Below are positions 1 through 13,416 of a stretch of 64,000 nt of DNA, piece by piece (position 1 is the first letter of the stretch; each line of letters begins with the position of its first letter). The notes beneath the pieces were generated by a model, which saw nothing but the letters and a program-made list of their open reading frames with translations, ran no database searches and was not told the DNA's origin. Made by a program: the position numbers and the translations under genes. Origin of the DNA: Edolisoma coerulescens (Eukaryota > Chordata > Aves > Passeriformes > Campephagidae); assembly GCA_013397115.1 (NCBI GenBank), contig VWZW01004026.1, forward strand, positions 1,984,652 to 2,048,651. The letters run 5' to 3'.

Positions 1-3000
1 TTTCTGGGGGGAAAAGTAAAAATTACAATGTATCTTTATCCTCAGTTCCTCCAGAAATCTGCCCTTTGTTTAGTGTACAGCCATACAAACAATGTTTTTT
101 TTCATGTGGATTGGTTCATGTGAAATGTGCTCCCTGATCACAGCAAGAGTGGAAGGGGAGCAAGACATCCAGAATGAGGGTTAAACTGATTATGTTTGTA
201 GAAATAGAAGTGATTTATTTTTCCAAGTTCCTTAATTTCTGTCCCACAGATGTTACAGAGGCTTTTATTATCCTGATATGTAAACTCACGCTATGTTAAA
301 TGCTTAAACTGATGACTCATCAGCCCCAGTTCTGGTAAGAATTCAGAAGCTGGGACCAGTCCATACTGAGCATGTCATGCATTAGCATAGCTGAAGCAAA
401 GTGCAGAGGTGAATCCTGAGGCTTATTGACAGGCTGGTTAAGAAGACTGGAAAGTGAGGATAATATTCAGCCCACACTTTGTCAAATGACTCTCTCATGA
501 CATGTTTTTATCTCTCCAACATATTTAGTCACTTCATTTACTGCCCTTCTTTTCAGATTGTGGTATTTTTTTGTAGGGGGTAAAAAGAAAATTCAGAGGA
601 TAAAGAACACAGATTTAAAATGCTCAGGGCAGATCTAGTTAGGAGTTCTTTCCTGCAGATGTATGAACTGCATGGGAGAGAGATTGATCAATAGTGCAAC
701 TTTGTAAACTGCTTCCAGAAGCAAGTACTTTCAAAAAGCATTCTCTGCTGCAGAATGGATATGTTCTTAAATTATTGACTTAGTTACTATCACATTTATG
801 CTTGAAGATTCGTGTTTATTTTGTGGTGTCTTTTTTGGCTTTCTAAGTAGTTGGGTTTGTTTGGTGGTTTTTTGTCGGTTGTTTTGTTGTTTTTTGTTTC
901 ACTTGAAGTGATTGGGATCAAGTTTACTACAGAAAACTACAGAAATTTTGGGGAGTTTGAGAATAATTCAAAAGGGCTTTCCCCAAGCTTTATAGACATT
1001 TTAGGAGAACCAGAAGCTCTTATGCCTTGGTCAGAAGCAATATAATTGTATAAAAATATCCACATTTAATAGTGTTTGTTTCTTTAAGTGTTGAATGTTT
1101 TTGGTATTATGGTTCTTTTAAAGCATTTGTATTACAGTCATGTATTTGTTTGCTTGATGTTTTTGGAATTTTAAAGAGAACAGCATAACACAAGATAAAG
1201 TAATTGATTTCTCTAATCTGCCGGTCCTAAACTTGTTGCCATTTTGGAGCAAAGAGCTTCATGTATATTTGATTGCTGAAGCTGAGCAGCAGGACACTGC
1301 ATGGGATGTGTGAGCTCTTATTTCACTCCCACATTGTCAAGTGATCCCTTGTGCCAAGCTGATGGCTCAGAAAAAGCCTACTCTCTTAACTGCACAAACA
1401 GGAATTGGCTGTTTGTAAGGGGATATGCAAAACACTGTATGCTTTTTATTGACATTTCTCTTCCTGCAGCACATTTCAAGAAAGGTCATTCCTTCTGTTC
1501 CTTCTGTTTCTTCTATTGATGATTCAAATTTCACTCAGTGTTGTGAATAGAAATACAATGCCATTAACACCCTATGGTGATAACCTTTATTTTAATGAAA
1601 TATTAATTCCTAAAGAACTAGCAAGCTGCCAAGGGGGGAGGAGTGGGGTTAGGTGGGCTGGCATGTATAAATTAAGCTCGTTGAAGCTAAAGGGACAGGA
1701 ATAGAGTGGCTGAATGTGGCAGCCTTCAACCAGTCCTTCTATTCTGGGTATTTAGGTGGATTTAAACATTAAGTGATTCTTCGGGAGCCTTTTGACAGAT
1801 GACTTGATCATTCTCTCTAACATTAATTGTCTTTAAATATTAAGTTTTCTTTGAGACTAAGATCTTCAGGACAAAAACCAAGCCTTCATGTATTCCCTAT
1901 CAGACGCCAGCAGAATTCTGCATATTTTTAAGTCTGAGCACTTTCATAAAATGAACATTAATTAAAACTGAAATTTAATCTTCCCTAACTCTTTCCGATA
2001 GTCTGGAAATTGGAGGTGTTAAAGATAAAGCCATTATATTGTTAGTTATTTTATTGGGAAAAAAAAAAAATGTGCCCTATATCATGTGCTCTTTCAGATG
2101 ACATTGAACATTCTGTCACTATAATTTACCAAAATTGCCATCAATGAATGTGCAGTCAGATATAGGTGGGGAAGTGGTAAGCAAGTAGAGGTATAAATGT
2201 GTGTGAGACAGAGAAATAACACTCACGTGAAGTTAAGATGGAAGGAAATAAAAAGAATGGTTTTGGGGAGATGACAGCCTCTTTGCAAAAACAAAATCTG
2301 ACTGTACAAGCAAAGTGCACAGACTTCTTCACTCTGTCCTCTTGAAAGCTAAAGTCCTTCAGTATATTATCCCATATTTTGGCACACTGGCATTATTTTG
2401 TACTTGAACTATGGTAGAGGCAAGTATTATTTTCCATTTGAACTATGGTGTGCTGTAGGTGTTGAGGAAAACTGCAGCCTAATACCTTCAAAAGAATATA
2501 ATCACCACTGGGAGAAGAAAAGGGTATAATCAACACCTTTCTACTTTTAGGATGGATCTTCAAAGAATTATGATTATGATTATAAAATGTCATTGGCTAT
2601 GGTACCACAGGACTCAAATCATTACTGATGAGCAAAATTTTTTCAAGAGAAGGTTAAATTGCCTACATATAGGATATCACCAACTTCTCAAATCTGTATT
2701 GGGAAGCTGTCAGAGTAGAGTTCAAAGCTGCTTGGTTATGCACACTGAAATTTTATTCTTTGAAAAGATTTGTCTAATCTATACAATAAGTAATACTTTG
2801 AAATTAAGAGTATTGCAATTTTCTGTATAGAAAAAAATGGAAAAGAGACCTGCTACTTTGTATCCTGTGTTACATTTTGCCTTTTTTTTCCAGAACGATG
2901 TTTGGAATAGAAAAACAAAAATTACTTAATTTTTCATATCTGTAAATATTATCAAATATAGCATAAAAATATCTCTTTTTTTTGTACATTAAACCAGATC

Positions 3001-5963
3001 AAATATATTTAGTAAGCGAGTGTATTTATTTAAGAGCTCACAAATGATAAGAGAAAATCATTCTCACTTACAGTAGGAAAGTCCAAACCATGGTTTCTTC
3101 AAGTCAAAAATGTTTAGATAGAAACAATGAGGGAGACAGTCCAGTTTTATCAGGTGTTGGCCTCCTATTTGTAAGACGTACAAAATCACTGTGGTGAAGA
3201 CAGAGGTATTTTCATAGGTTTGTCAAGACTGTTAGTGCTTTTGATGTTTTTCATAGGTTTGACAAACATTTGTAGTGTTCAAACTGATAAGAGTGTTGCT
3301 TTTCTGTCAGCTGAGTTGGAACCAGTACAAATGATTACCAGCACATCCACCCCGGCAGGAGAAAATGTTTGTAGAACACAGAAAGCAAAATAAAAAGTAT
3401 TCTTCAATTAACAGCTGCCAGAGCAGAGAAAATTGATCTTCAATATCAGCTTTTCACTTAATATTTCAAGTATATTGGTTTTTAGAACAATCATGTAAAG
3501 AGACGGTTTAGAACATTTCTAACTAAGGGTCTTCCAGGAGGGGTGGTACTTGCAGGTCCTTGGAGTTTCAATACACTGCACATCTTTCTACTCCTCCACA
3601 ATTTATGTTAAGAAATATCATAAGGAACCTTAAGCCCTCTGTACGTATTATTTTTGTTCTCCCACATACAATCAAAGTCATTGTGTTGGGCCTTTGACAT
3701 AAATTAGACAAGTATCTTTCTGGTTTTGTGGCTTCTTTAAACTTGACCTGTGTCTACATTCCCTGCACATATCTGGTTATGAATTACATTTGCTTCCGTG
3801 AAGAGACTTTAAGTAAAGTGCTTTTTCTTTCAGTTTCAAGGTCTCTTCTAATGTTTTTTTCTTTTGCCGACAAATAAAATCACATGTTACTGTGTTTTGA
3901 ATACCAGCAGTGAAAGACCACATATTTTCCTTGAAAAGGAAAGAATTTCAGCATGTTTTTTCTCTTTGGGGTTAAAAAACCTCCAAATATTTTCCAAATT
4001 TGATCATATATTTTTTTTCTCTTTTATTTTCAAACTGCAAATTTTATGTTAAGAGTATTTTTCCAGTAAGAAAATAAAATGTTCCATTAAAAAGAAAAAT
4101 AAACGGTTAGATGAATGGTCCTATTAAGTTCTCTTCAGTATTAAAGAGATTCCAAATGTGTAGTATTTGGCCAATTTTATAATTTTTGTGAAGGCCCACT
4201 CTTGGGAAAGGAAAAAACTGCAAAACCAAACCACAGTCCTTTGGTTTATAGTACTTCTATGTCATTTTTCATTTAAGCCAAACAAAAGTATTGGATATGG
4301 TTTAGGATGAGAAATTTGCCCCCAAGAATCCCAGTCCATTGTTGAAATACAGCTATTCCTGTGGGTTAGGGCACAATGATCAAGGACCAGTATTTCACTT
4401 TCTGGATAAGAAAGGAATGTGAAAATGTTGAGTTTGTGGGTAAAGTTTTTAATACCAAAAAGACTACTCAGAAATGCTATCTACAAAGTGCAATGTCCTA
4501 GTCAGAGTTTATGAGGCACTCCTCAGTGACCAGAGGTTTCATGTGGTGACTCACCCATCTGACGTTAGAAGCAGTTTTCCTTCATTGTAAACTAGCAGTC
4601 AGTACTTTTAGCTTTCACACTATTTATTAAAATATTTTACATGTTAGCCTGCATTCAGTTTCTTATAAAAGATTTACCTTTCTGAAGATGAGACGTCAAT
4701 ATTTGAAATGAAATGTATGAGAGAGACAAGGATTTCTAACTTAAATATTTCTAATGATTTTTCTTTGCTTTATATACTGCTTCACTTCATCCTGTCCTCT
4801 CCACCATAAGAACATATAGCTATAAAGCCATCAGCAGAAAGCCACTGAACATAAAACTGAAATTAATAATTGATGTGTTCGAAACATTTTTAAAGAATTA
4901 TTGACTCCACAGGTTTCATTTGTGATATGGGAAATTGCTATATATCTCTGGAGAGTTCTGGAAGGAAATCCTAAAAATATCTGTAAATACAAGCCACTGT
5001 CTCAGCTTAATGTCAAAGCTGAAGTCAGCATACTGCAGGATATGCAGATACAGGGTACAGTTCCACAAGATGAAAAACTTTAGGGTTCTTGAATTTAGAT
5101 GTTTTTCTAAGTCACTTTTAGCTAAAATACAGACATATTAGCTGTGTATACTAGGTTAAATGTTGATAAACTTTGTTTAAGACAAGATTCAGTTCGTTTC
5201 TGCAAAGATGTATTACCCTCTTATCTCTCTTTTTCATCCAGAAAAAGTAGGATAAAGGATGTCCTGGTAGGTAATGATAAGAGATAATATCTTGGGAAGG
5301 AAATTTACTTTAAAGCTTATAATACCAACAGTAAGCAATAAAACTTGAGCTCTAACTCTGCTTTTTCAAGCTCAGCTGAAGATAAATTAAGAGCTCAATT
5401 TATAAGCATTAACCAAACAAGAAAAAAGATAAAAAGTCATGGACAGACACTGCTGTTTGAGCAGTTAATATTTATCACATTTTTCCAGGGGTACTTGTCC
5501 TGTTTGGTAACTGTTAACAATTGTTATATGACAAATATTACACAGGTATTAAAAAAAAAAAAAGTATTCCTAATTTTATTTCGTTCCGTAGGATGGTATA
5601 AACTAGAGAGATAATATTGGTAGAGATTTCTCTCCAAAATTGAGGGGAAAATAAATAAGCACATAAGATTTCTGGGAATACCTTTTAACAAAAAACCTGG
5701 AGGACAGTATGAAAGAGCTTTTCATTAATATTGTATCTGTCAAGTGATATTTAAATGTCAACAAGGTGTTCTTTGTGAGGTTCTTCTACATCCTTTCATA
5801 ATGTCTTTAGAAATAGATCATACTTCAAAATCAACAGTGTAGATATACATACCCAGTACTTTAACAACACAGCTATTAGGGTTTAGTCAAATCCAGGATG
5901 TAAGAAGAGCACAGTACAACAGAAAAGTGAAGGTTCTTTATAGATCCTCCAGTTCACTGGAAA
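1..5963. other. Unique AT-rich non-coding DNA
   Basis: No gene, RNA or clear mobile element was recognised here. Open frames are at most about 90 codons, mutually overlapping and of random-looking composition, with no family motif. The stretch holds scattered short A or T homopolymers (for example near 2060 and 5550) and a short T/G-rich run near 850-900. It may be intergenic or deep intronic. Old, diverged repeats could be hidden here that cannot be seen by eye. Confidence 0.6.
851..901. repeat. T/G-rich low-complexity tract
   Basis: The plus strand is almost only T and G here, with runs of T broken by GG and GGG. Similar tracts recur at 8278-8345 and 17588-17765, and in A/C orientation at 11096-11136, 23723-23745 and 49368-49412. 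A 64-codon open frame overlaps it, but its start of phenylalanine, glycine and valine reflects the composition rather than a protein. Confidence 0.6.
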
Positions 5964-5970
5964 ATATTTG

Positions 5971-6107
5971 AGATTAGCTCTGTTGGTTGGAGTATAGTGC
6001 TAATAATGACAAGATGGTGGCTTTGATCCCTGTGTAGGCCATTCACTTAAGAGTTGGATTTGATAATCCCTGTGGGCCCCTTCCGACTCAGAATATTCTG
6101 TGTGATT
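5971..6107 (+). mobile_element. tRNA-Ile-derived SINE with CR1-like 3' tail (TguSINE1 type)
   Basis: The first part (about 5971-6041) follows a tRNA-Ile(AAU) plan. A box A-like segment lies at 5975-5986, an anticodon-arm-like segment with GCTAATAA follows, and a box B-like segment lies at 6020-6030 with TTGATCCC. It ends in a GGCC acceptor-like half. The rest (about 6042-6107) is not tRNA. It reads like the 3' end of a CR1 LINE, with GAGTTGGATTTGATAATCC and then CCTTCCGACTCAGAATATTC. A tRNA-Ile head joined to a CR1 tail is the structure known for the songbird SINE TguSINE1, which borrows CR1 enzymes for retrotransposition. Both boxes are mutated and the 3' terminal repeat is reduced, so this is an old, inactive copy. 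Both the family name and the songbird inference come from recalled knowledge. Confidence 0.82.
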
Positions 6108-8594
6108 TGTTCATGCATATTTCCTGATATCTTTTAAAAATCAGCCAATAGTAGTAATTGCATGTGTTGGATGTGTATTGCAATTATTACTTATGCCTAC
6201 AGTGTCTTCCAATCAGGGTTTTATCACAGAAGATGGTTACTTCCCACTTTGTCTCTTTTCTATATGTGACATTATTATGAAGAACAAAAGCAAATGAAGA
6301 ACCTACATGGAAAAATGTGCTGTTACAAACTGTTTGAAGATATCTGTGGAATGCAGGTAGAATGAATGAGGACATTTTGAGCCTGGGTGACAAACAGGTT
6401 CAAGCAGAAAGACTGGGTCTTAGATGGTTGTTTTTTGCCTTGAAGAAACCTTATTGTACCTGAAAAACTGACTAGTGCATCTGTACCACCAGCTTAATTC
6501 AGTATGATTTTGGTCCTATTTACATTTCAATTAACTGTTGGCAGACTAACTCATCTCTGCTACCTCATTAGTGAGATTAAAAATCTGTGACTTTTTTCAG
6601 GCATGTGAAATAATAGTTGACGTACACCATTTTTTGCTGTTATTGTACATCAGCTGGACATGAAGATATGAGTAAGATTACAGAAACATCAGTGAAAATT
6701 CCTTTTTAACTGCAAACTCCCAGGGGGCTTTTTCTTGTGAAAGCATCTTTGTGAAGCCCCTAGTGCAGTAAGGCCTGACTACCATTTGATCTAAACATTT
6801 CTATGATGAAAAAGAATTATGAACATAATATAAAAAATGAGGTATGTCACTATATTGATGTATTTTGTATAGTGGTCTCTGTTGTTATTTATAATGATAC
6901 TGATTTGCAACCTTTGATCCCTTCTGCTTGTTATTCTTTGTTCTCTTTTAGCTTCACATCAGCTTTCTTCATCACATGTATCTCTAAATTGGTATTCCTT
7001 AAGATCTATATTTCAGAGACAGCAAGTTGCTCTATAAGGGAGTATGTTCTGCTCTCGTGGAGGTGTCTGTCCCACACTGTTCTTCACCTTGTCTTGGTCA
7101 AAACAAGGGCCATGTTTTCATTGTTTTGGTTACTTATTTATTTCAAAACACGAGCTGAAGTATCTGGGAAATTCTGGTGATGAACATAGTAACGGCTGCC
7201 TTCCAATGCAGCTGTATGAGATCTGTTAGAAACTAGCACCAAGTAAAGGCACTTATCACGAAAGCTGTTCAAGTCGTGAGACTCTACTCAAGCAAGGAAG
7301 GTCTCTTCAGCAGTGTCTCAATAGGAAGTGGTGTTGGAGGTTGATGCCTGGGCACTTTTCTTCAGCTCCTGGTCTAATATTTCACTGAAACAGAGCAGGA
7401 GGGAGATATTTCCCCCCATATGAGGCTTGATTAGAAGAAAACATGACAGGAGTATTACTGATTCTGGTCAAATTTAGCAGCAGCTTGTGCATAAAGGCAG
7501 AGCTAAAAATGGCAGGTATTCATCATGCTATTTCAATATTCAACTTTTTCTGCCTCCCGGATGATCTTGGCATTACATCTGATCCCATGCTTGTAAAAAT
7601 CAATAGGAGACTTTTTGTTGACTTCAATGGAGCAGAAGTAGGCTTGTGGTAGGCGGAGTGGCTTGAGTAGTTAAGAAAAATAGCTTTGTATATCCCCAGC
7701 AGAATAAACTCCACTTTGGAATGGAGTTTCAGTGCCTAGTGACTAGACTATGTTATTAAAAATGTGGCTCTTGCCAGAAACATTTCATTTCATCTATAAC
7801 AAGAAGTAGGACTACACTTTCCTAAAGTCAAGCAGACTGTTTATAATTTTTACCTTGTTTGATTTTTTTCCTTGCTTAGTTTTTGTAGACTTGGAAAGAG
7901 CTCAAGGGTTTGTTTAGTTTTCCCTTTAGCATCCCAAAAGGCCATATTCTTTCCTAGTTCAAGACACGATCATTCCTCGACTTCCACTGCTAACCACTAC
8001 GTGTAATTTTTTGACCTCATTCTCTGCAAACCTCTTCTGTCTGACCCTAATATAATCCTGAAACTTTTGTCTGATTAGATCAAGCTGGGAGATCACGCTA
8101 CTCAGTGGGAGGATTACACAGGCTGAATACAATGTTCACTCTGAAATTAATTGCAGCAATGACATAATTGCCACAAAATCCCTATCACTGAGAATTAGCA
8201 TCATCATTGTTCTCTGTTGTTTTGGTAACTGAATAAAATTGAATGTGAAATGTTGTTCTTTAGTCTCACTACTCCAGTTTGGTTTTGGTTTTTTGGGGTT
8301 TTTTTGTGGTTTGTTCTTTTTGTTTTGTTTTTGGGTTTTTTTTATCTGAGAGTAGAATGTTACCAACACGGTAAGTAGTACCTCAAGAGCAAATTCAATT
8401 CAATATTCTGAACTCTGTGGCAAATCTGATAAAAATGTGTGTTGGAGACGTGCAAATAGAGACATGTCCACCGTAATTCTCTTTTCTCACCTGGCTGTGC
8501 ACTGATAGGCCATCTGAGTCCCTGACCTATGGTAGCGAGATCACAATGTTTCAACACTCAAGGCCCCCGCTGTCCTGAGAGTTACCATGTAGCC
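6108..8594. other. Unique AT-rich non-coding DNA
   Basis: No coding or RNA gene was recognised. A 125-codon open frame at 6803-7180 is rich in F, S, L, C and I, as expected of AT-rich non-coding DNA, and shows no domain. The 8440-8594 part is slightly richer in GC and adjoins the block that follows. Confidence 0.55.
8278..8345. repeat. T/G-rich low-complexity tract
   Basis: Long T runs are broken by GG, GGG and GGGG on the plus strand over about 65 bp. It is flanked by ordinary sequence, with no target-site duplication seen. The minus-strand open frame across it (lysine, asparagine, glutamine and proline repeats) is a composition artefact. Confidence 0.7.
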
Positions 8595-9150
8595 TAAACC
8601 TGTTTTGGTGATTGAGGCTCAATGGATGCTTTGTGTCAGGGCCCCGAGGTTACTACCAGGCTGTACTGACCCTGACCCATTTGCCTCTGGCGCCTTCCCC
8701 TACATCTCTCTGTGGATCCAGGAACTCCATTTCAGCTTAACTTGGCGGCCTAAATCCCTTCCCAAGCTAGACTCTAGTTATGCCTTCTTCCTGGCACATG
8801 TCCCAGGTGTGCTCCTTGGGCCTTGACCTCCTAAAGGGATTCTGGATCTTCCACTGTGTATGTCTGGGGCTGTTGATGGTCTCTGTCATCAATGTCCTGC
8901 TTGGGTTCTGTAGGCTGGCACATCGGTCAATGAAGGTGTTGCCTGCTTTGGTGTCACCCCTGGGCTATCCTCCCTCAAGGAGTAACCCCGTTCTTGCTGC
9001 TAACACCTTGAATGTGCACCTAAAGGTGTATGATCAACTCACCACTCTCAGTACCATGGTTTTAGATCCCTTCTTCAGAATTATTTGTATGTGAAAAAAC
9101 CTTTGAATAAAATCCGAATGCAACACTGAGAACAGGGACTCAGCAACAGT
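8595..9150 (+). mobile_element. GC-richer block, possible LTR remnant
   Basis: This block is clearly richer in G and C than its AT-rich flanks. It is rich in CCTGACC, CCAGG and CCTTCCC-type words, and carries an AATAAA at about 9106 shortly before composition returns to the local background. A TG-starting word near 8602 and a downstream AATAAA are what an endogenous retrovirus LTR would show. However, no target-site duplication or exact family match could be established. Overlapping open frames of 73 and 104 codons show no protein family signature. An alternative is a unique GC-rich segment such as a decayed processed sequence. Confidence 0.38.
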
Positions 9151-12100
9151 TCCTTCCAAGTGACTGCTCTAACTCTAGAGTTTACAATGTACCTTTCCAC
9201 TTGACCTTTTATTTCTTGATTATTTTGTTTTCCAATTACTTAATTCTATCTACATATCTTCAAAGCTTCAGCTGAAAAGACTTCTAAGTAAACAAGCTGT
9301 AGTTTCCTGGTTAACGCACCTACTTTAAAGAGCATTTCTTCAAATTCCTTTAGTCTGGGAAAAGACTTTTAGTCCTTGAACTGTTTTCACGTGTTGTTTT
9401 ATAGGTGATAGGCACCACCTCTGTTTCTGTATAGAGACAAAATCCTTTTTCATTTTCTTTGCTAGGGAAAATATGTTTAATATAGAGAGAAGGTTAAGAG
9501 CTGCATATCCCAAGTAGAAGAGGATACCAGCCACTTCAGCCTTAGGAAGGATTTGGAGCCAGTGTTTCCTCCTGGCCTGCTGCAGGCAGATTCAGGCAGG
9601 ACATGTCTGACTTTAGACTGAATTCTCCCTCTTCTGCTGATTGCTTGGCATTGCCATTTTGAGAAGCTGAATTCTTTTGGGCATTTGCTGGTGGATTCCT
9701 GAGGCTAAATCAGGGCTGTGGTTTCCATGTTCACTGTTAGATCTACACTTTGATAGAAATGAGACTTTGTAATTGTTGTTCTGAATCTCCTGTATCCTAG
9801 AAAGATTTAAAAACTGAAATTTCAGTGTACGTGATCTGTAACTAAGGGCAAAACTACCTCACTAATAAGGCAATCAGAGTTTTAAAAAATTGGCACGTTA
9901 AAGGCTGCGAGTGCCTAAAAGCTAAAGAGTTTGAGGAAATTATATAACAGAAGCAGCTGAGGCCAAAAAGAATAGAAAATTCCAGTTTTCCTAGTCATCA
10001 AAAAAGCATTTGTGCAGCATATTGGTATTTAGAATAAAACTTTTCTGTTTCTAATGGACTTGGAATTATCTGTACGACAAACCTGGGCACTGAGGAGTGT
10101 TCATTTTAATCTTGATTACATGTATTTTAATATTTTTAAATTATATTGAGTACTTACATCCTTTAGAACTAGAAAGCGTCAATGTTGAAATAAAGAGCAA
10201 GGAAGTACAGAAAGTTTGGGCAGGAAGTAAGCTTTGAAGTCTTTCTTTGTGCTAATAAATACTTCATTTGGACAAAGTGGAATTGTTCCAAAGAAAAAAG
10301 ATAATTTGATAAGTAGGAATAATAGCAATTTCTAAAGGAGATATTAAAAAAAAAAGTAAATCAGCTTTCAATCCTTTAAGGCACTCTTCAGGTAAGAAAT
10401 ATAATTAACTAATTTATTAATTCCTGTTTAGATAGGAAAGAAAAGGGGATGGTTCCTACGGCATTTACTAAAACTGAATCCGTGTATCTGGTATCCTTTC
10501 TGAGCCTTGAGAATATAGGTAGCTTTAGGTCAGCTACTTATTTTTGGGAAAGGTAAGAATTTTATTTTCAAAACATTAGTTTTTCAGCCTGATGTAAAAC
10601 AGAGGAAATGTGGATATCAGAAATCTTTTTCCTGTCCAACTTTCCTACTTAGATCAAACACACATAATTCTATATATCTCAAATTCTTCTTAACATTAGC
10701 CAAGTATCCACTCAGGAAATGTCAGTGATTTTATCAAAGGCCACAGTGTAGGACTGTGTCCAACAACTTGGGAGGGAGCAAATCAGTTTATTTGAACTAA
10801 AGCCAAAGTAGCATTCAAAATTAAAGATGCATTGTGTTAAAGACTTATTTATAGTGGCTTTTCATTTTATAAATTATTTTTAAACACTTCTGTTGTTAAT
10901 TGTAGAGCACCTAAGTTTACTCATCTCTAAAATGGATTAATGGACACTTTCCTTAAGAGCACTATGTTTGTTGTCTACAAAAAGAATTATAACAACTTTC
11001 CGTGTTGCATAGCTACAAAATATTAAGTAAATATATTGTTGGAGGAAATTATCCACCTCAGTGTGTTTAACTTTCCCTTGAAGGAAGATATGAACTGAAA
11101 AAACAAACAAAAACCCACCAAACAAAAACCCCAACGATTCTGTAATGTTTATCTCAGACGCTCATTTATGCTTCCCACTGAGAAAATGACATTCCAAGGG
11201 GCTTTTATCTAAGGCTTCTGAAACTTCAAAACATCTTAAGCCTTCAGTTACTTGAGGACAAATAATTTTCACCTAAGTTCTTAGGAATATGCTTGTACTG
11301 AGTTTCTTTATTCTTTTTTTTTTTTTTAAAGAAGAAAATATAAATCTTGCTAAATAAAAATCTTCAATTCCTAATTTCTCTACATGGAAGATTAATTGAA
11401 AGGTACAGAGTTGTGTATACTGTTCAATGATGCATTCCTCAAACAGCATAACATCTTTGCCTGCTATTGATACCTAAATGGAGGCTGAAAATCAATGAGT
11501 ACCTCAAGATCCTCCACTAGTGACAGAAATTAATGTACTGTTGTTATAGAGCTTTTATAATGATAATTAAATGTTTCTATTCTCTGTCATGAACTTTTGA
11601 AATATTTGTAATAAATAGCTGTAATGTAGTCTTGGTGTGGAGTTCTGTTTTATTGGCGTCTATTTTTCTTTTTCTGTTTGGAATATTTATTTTTCTTAGC
11701 CTTCACGTGAGCCTGGTCCTCATCCTGTGTAGACCTGTCCATGTACAGTCCTTGTATACCCTTGTATTTATGTTAAGTTTGGAAATATCATACCCAGTAC
11801 ACAGACTTCTGCAGTGCTGTGCTCTGTGGGATCTGTACTGATCAGCTGGGCCAGACAGAGAAATTTCTTCACAGGCAAATACAGACATAGCCAGAGGGGA
11901 CACACACCAACAATGCCAAATCCCAATTGCAAAGCCACATTGGAGCTGCCAGGGCAGGAGTCAATCTTGGGTAGTGTTGTGTTTATCTAAGACAGGATTT
12001 CTGAATGGAGACTACATCAATCATCAGTTAGAAGATCTTTAGTGCAGAAGTTATAAATTGCCACCTTTTCATCCTTAAAGATCATGAATGCCTTTCTGTT

Positions 12101-12726
12101 CAGATAGCAGAACAGCCTGTTTTGTACTCAAAAACTTTTTGCTTGCTAGCATAAGATAAATTAACAGAAAAATACCTGAAAAGTATTTCAAGGATATTTA
12201 CAATTTTGCAATAAAACATTAAGCACAGTCTCTCAACTCAAGTAGAGCACCTGTTAGTAGGAATCATGAGGGTGTAATGGTGTCCAAAAGGGGAAGTCAA
12301 ATCCTCCTACAGTCAGAAGCTAAAATGACACTGCAAAGTTGTTAAGTCTTCTTTACCAATAACTCTGCATCTAATAAAGGCTGATCTAAGCTCCACTTAG
12401 AGAAATAAGACTTCCAATTATCATATAGCAAAGTACTGAAATTAAGACCAGAGCTGACTGCTACAGAAATGCCAATGACAGTGTAGCTTTAATATTTTTT
12501 TTTTTTAAGAAATACTTTTTTTTCACAAAAGTTAGAAAACTTTAAAAAGTGGAGTATTAAGCACCTTTGTACTGCACGGGCATGGGATGAGGCAGGCATC
12601 TTCTAATGTGATCTGAAAAAACCAGAATTTAGAGAAAAAATATGTTTTGGGAGCACGCTAGAATTACTGAAGCCACGTTCATGATGAAACGGTGTGTTTT
12701 GTGCACTGGATTCTTCTGCCCCTAGA
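9151..12726. other. Unique AT-rich non-coding DNA
   Basis: No gene or confident mobile element was recognised. It contains a short A/C-rich run at 11096-11136 and T homopolymers near 11310-11330 and 12490-12530. At about 10900-10945 a short stretch faintly resembles a mammalian-wide SINE tail but is too short to call. Confidence 0.55.
11096..11136. repeat. A/C-rich low-complexity tract
   Basis: About 40 bp of almost only A and C on the plus strand, with runs of A broken by CC and CCC. This is the same composition class as the T/G tracts at 8278 and 17588, in the opposite orientation. Confidence 0.6.
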
Positions 12727-12800
12727 TTATAGAATATTTCAGGTAGGGAGAGACTTCAGTAGGTCATCTGGGTCTTTCTTACTCTGCTAAAATACACTAA
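12727..12800 (-). mobile_element. Decayed CR1 LINE 3' end fragment
   Basis: Read on the minus strand, this shows the CR1 3' pattern. The plus strand starts with a TATAGAATATTTCAGG word, then a diverged form of the GGAAGGGACTT motif (GGGAGAGACTT), then AGGTCATCTGGGTC. This is the reverse complement of the GATGACCT ... CCTTCCAACC ... ATTCTATA ending common to many CR1 copies. Only the last 70-80 bp are recognisable. It is strongly diverged and inactive. Confidence 0.6.
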
Positions 12801-13416
12801 GTTCTTCCCGCATGCCCTAAAACACAAGTGTGATAACTTGCTCTCAAAATCTCTGTTTTCTGCAGCTCCTTACTCGTAATAAAATCTTTTCTTCATCCTT
12901 CCCAACACTGCATTACTAAGGAGACAGACCTTCGTTCCATATTTCTGTCTACTGTTCTCCATGTAACTTAACAAGGCCACTGCTATTTCCTGTGCCTTTG
13001 GCTAGCCTGCTGGCTGCTCTCTGTTGCTGCATTTGCTGGTCAGAATTGGATACAGCTGAATAGATTTGCAGGTTATGAGGCAGCTCAAGCAGCCTGGATC
13101 AGGGTACTTGGCTTCTTTTCCTGGCTTTACTAAATGCCTCTCTGCCAATTGTAAACAGTCTTTTAAGGTCTGTGGTCTCCATCCTTTTGACAAATTCTGA
13201 TACTATCCATAAGTTTAAAAATTATTTAGGGTGTGGGGGGTGGATGTATTAAAAGTCAAATTGCTAATACTATTTTCATCAAGAAACCAAGCTAAAGACA
13301 ATTGTGTTTGTTTGGTTATTGTGTGTACAACCATAGAGGAATCTAGGAGTAGTTTTTTTGTTTACTTCCCGAGTCTGCAGTATTTCTTATTTTCCACTGA
13401 TTTATATTCTTTTCTA

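Noticed and set aside
5971..6041. A tRNA-Ile gene
   Set aside because: Box A and box B are mutated, the stems do not pair well, and the sequence runs into a CR1-like tail, so it is a SINE head and not a working tRNA gene.
6803..7180. 125-codon open frame as a membrane protein gene
   Set aside because: The F/S/L/I/C-rich composition is what AT-rich DNA gives by chance. No domain, signal or coding bias was recognised.
10900..10945. MIR-like SINE tail
   Set aside because: Fewer than 45 bp with weak similarity (ACTCATCTCTAAAATGGATT). This is too short to support a call.
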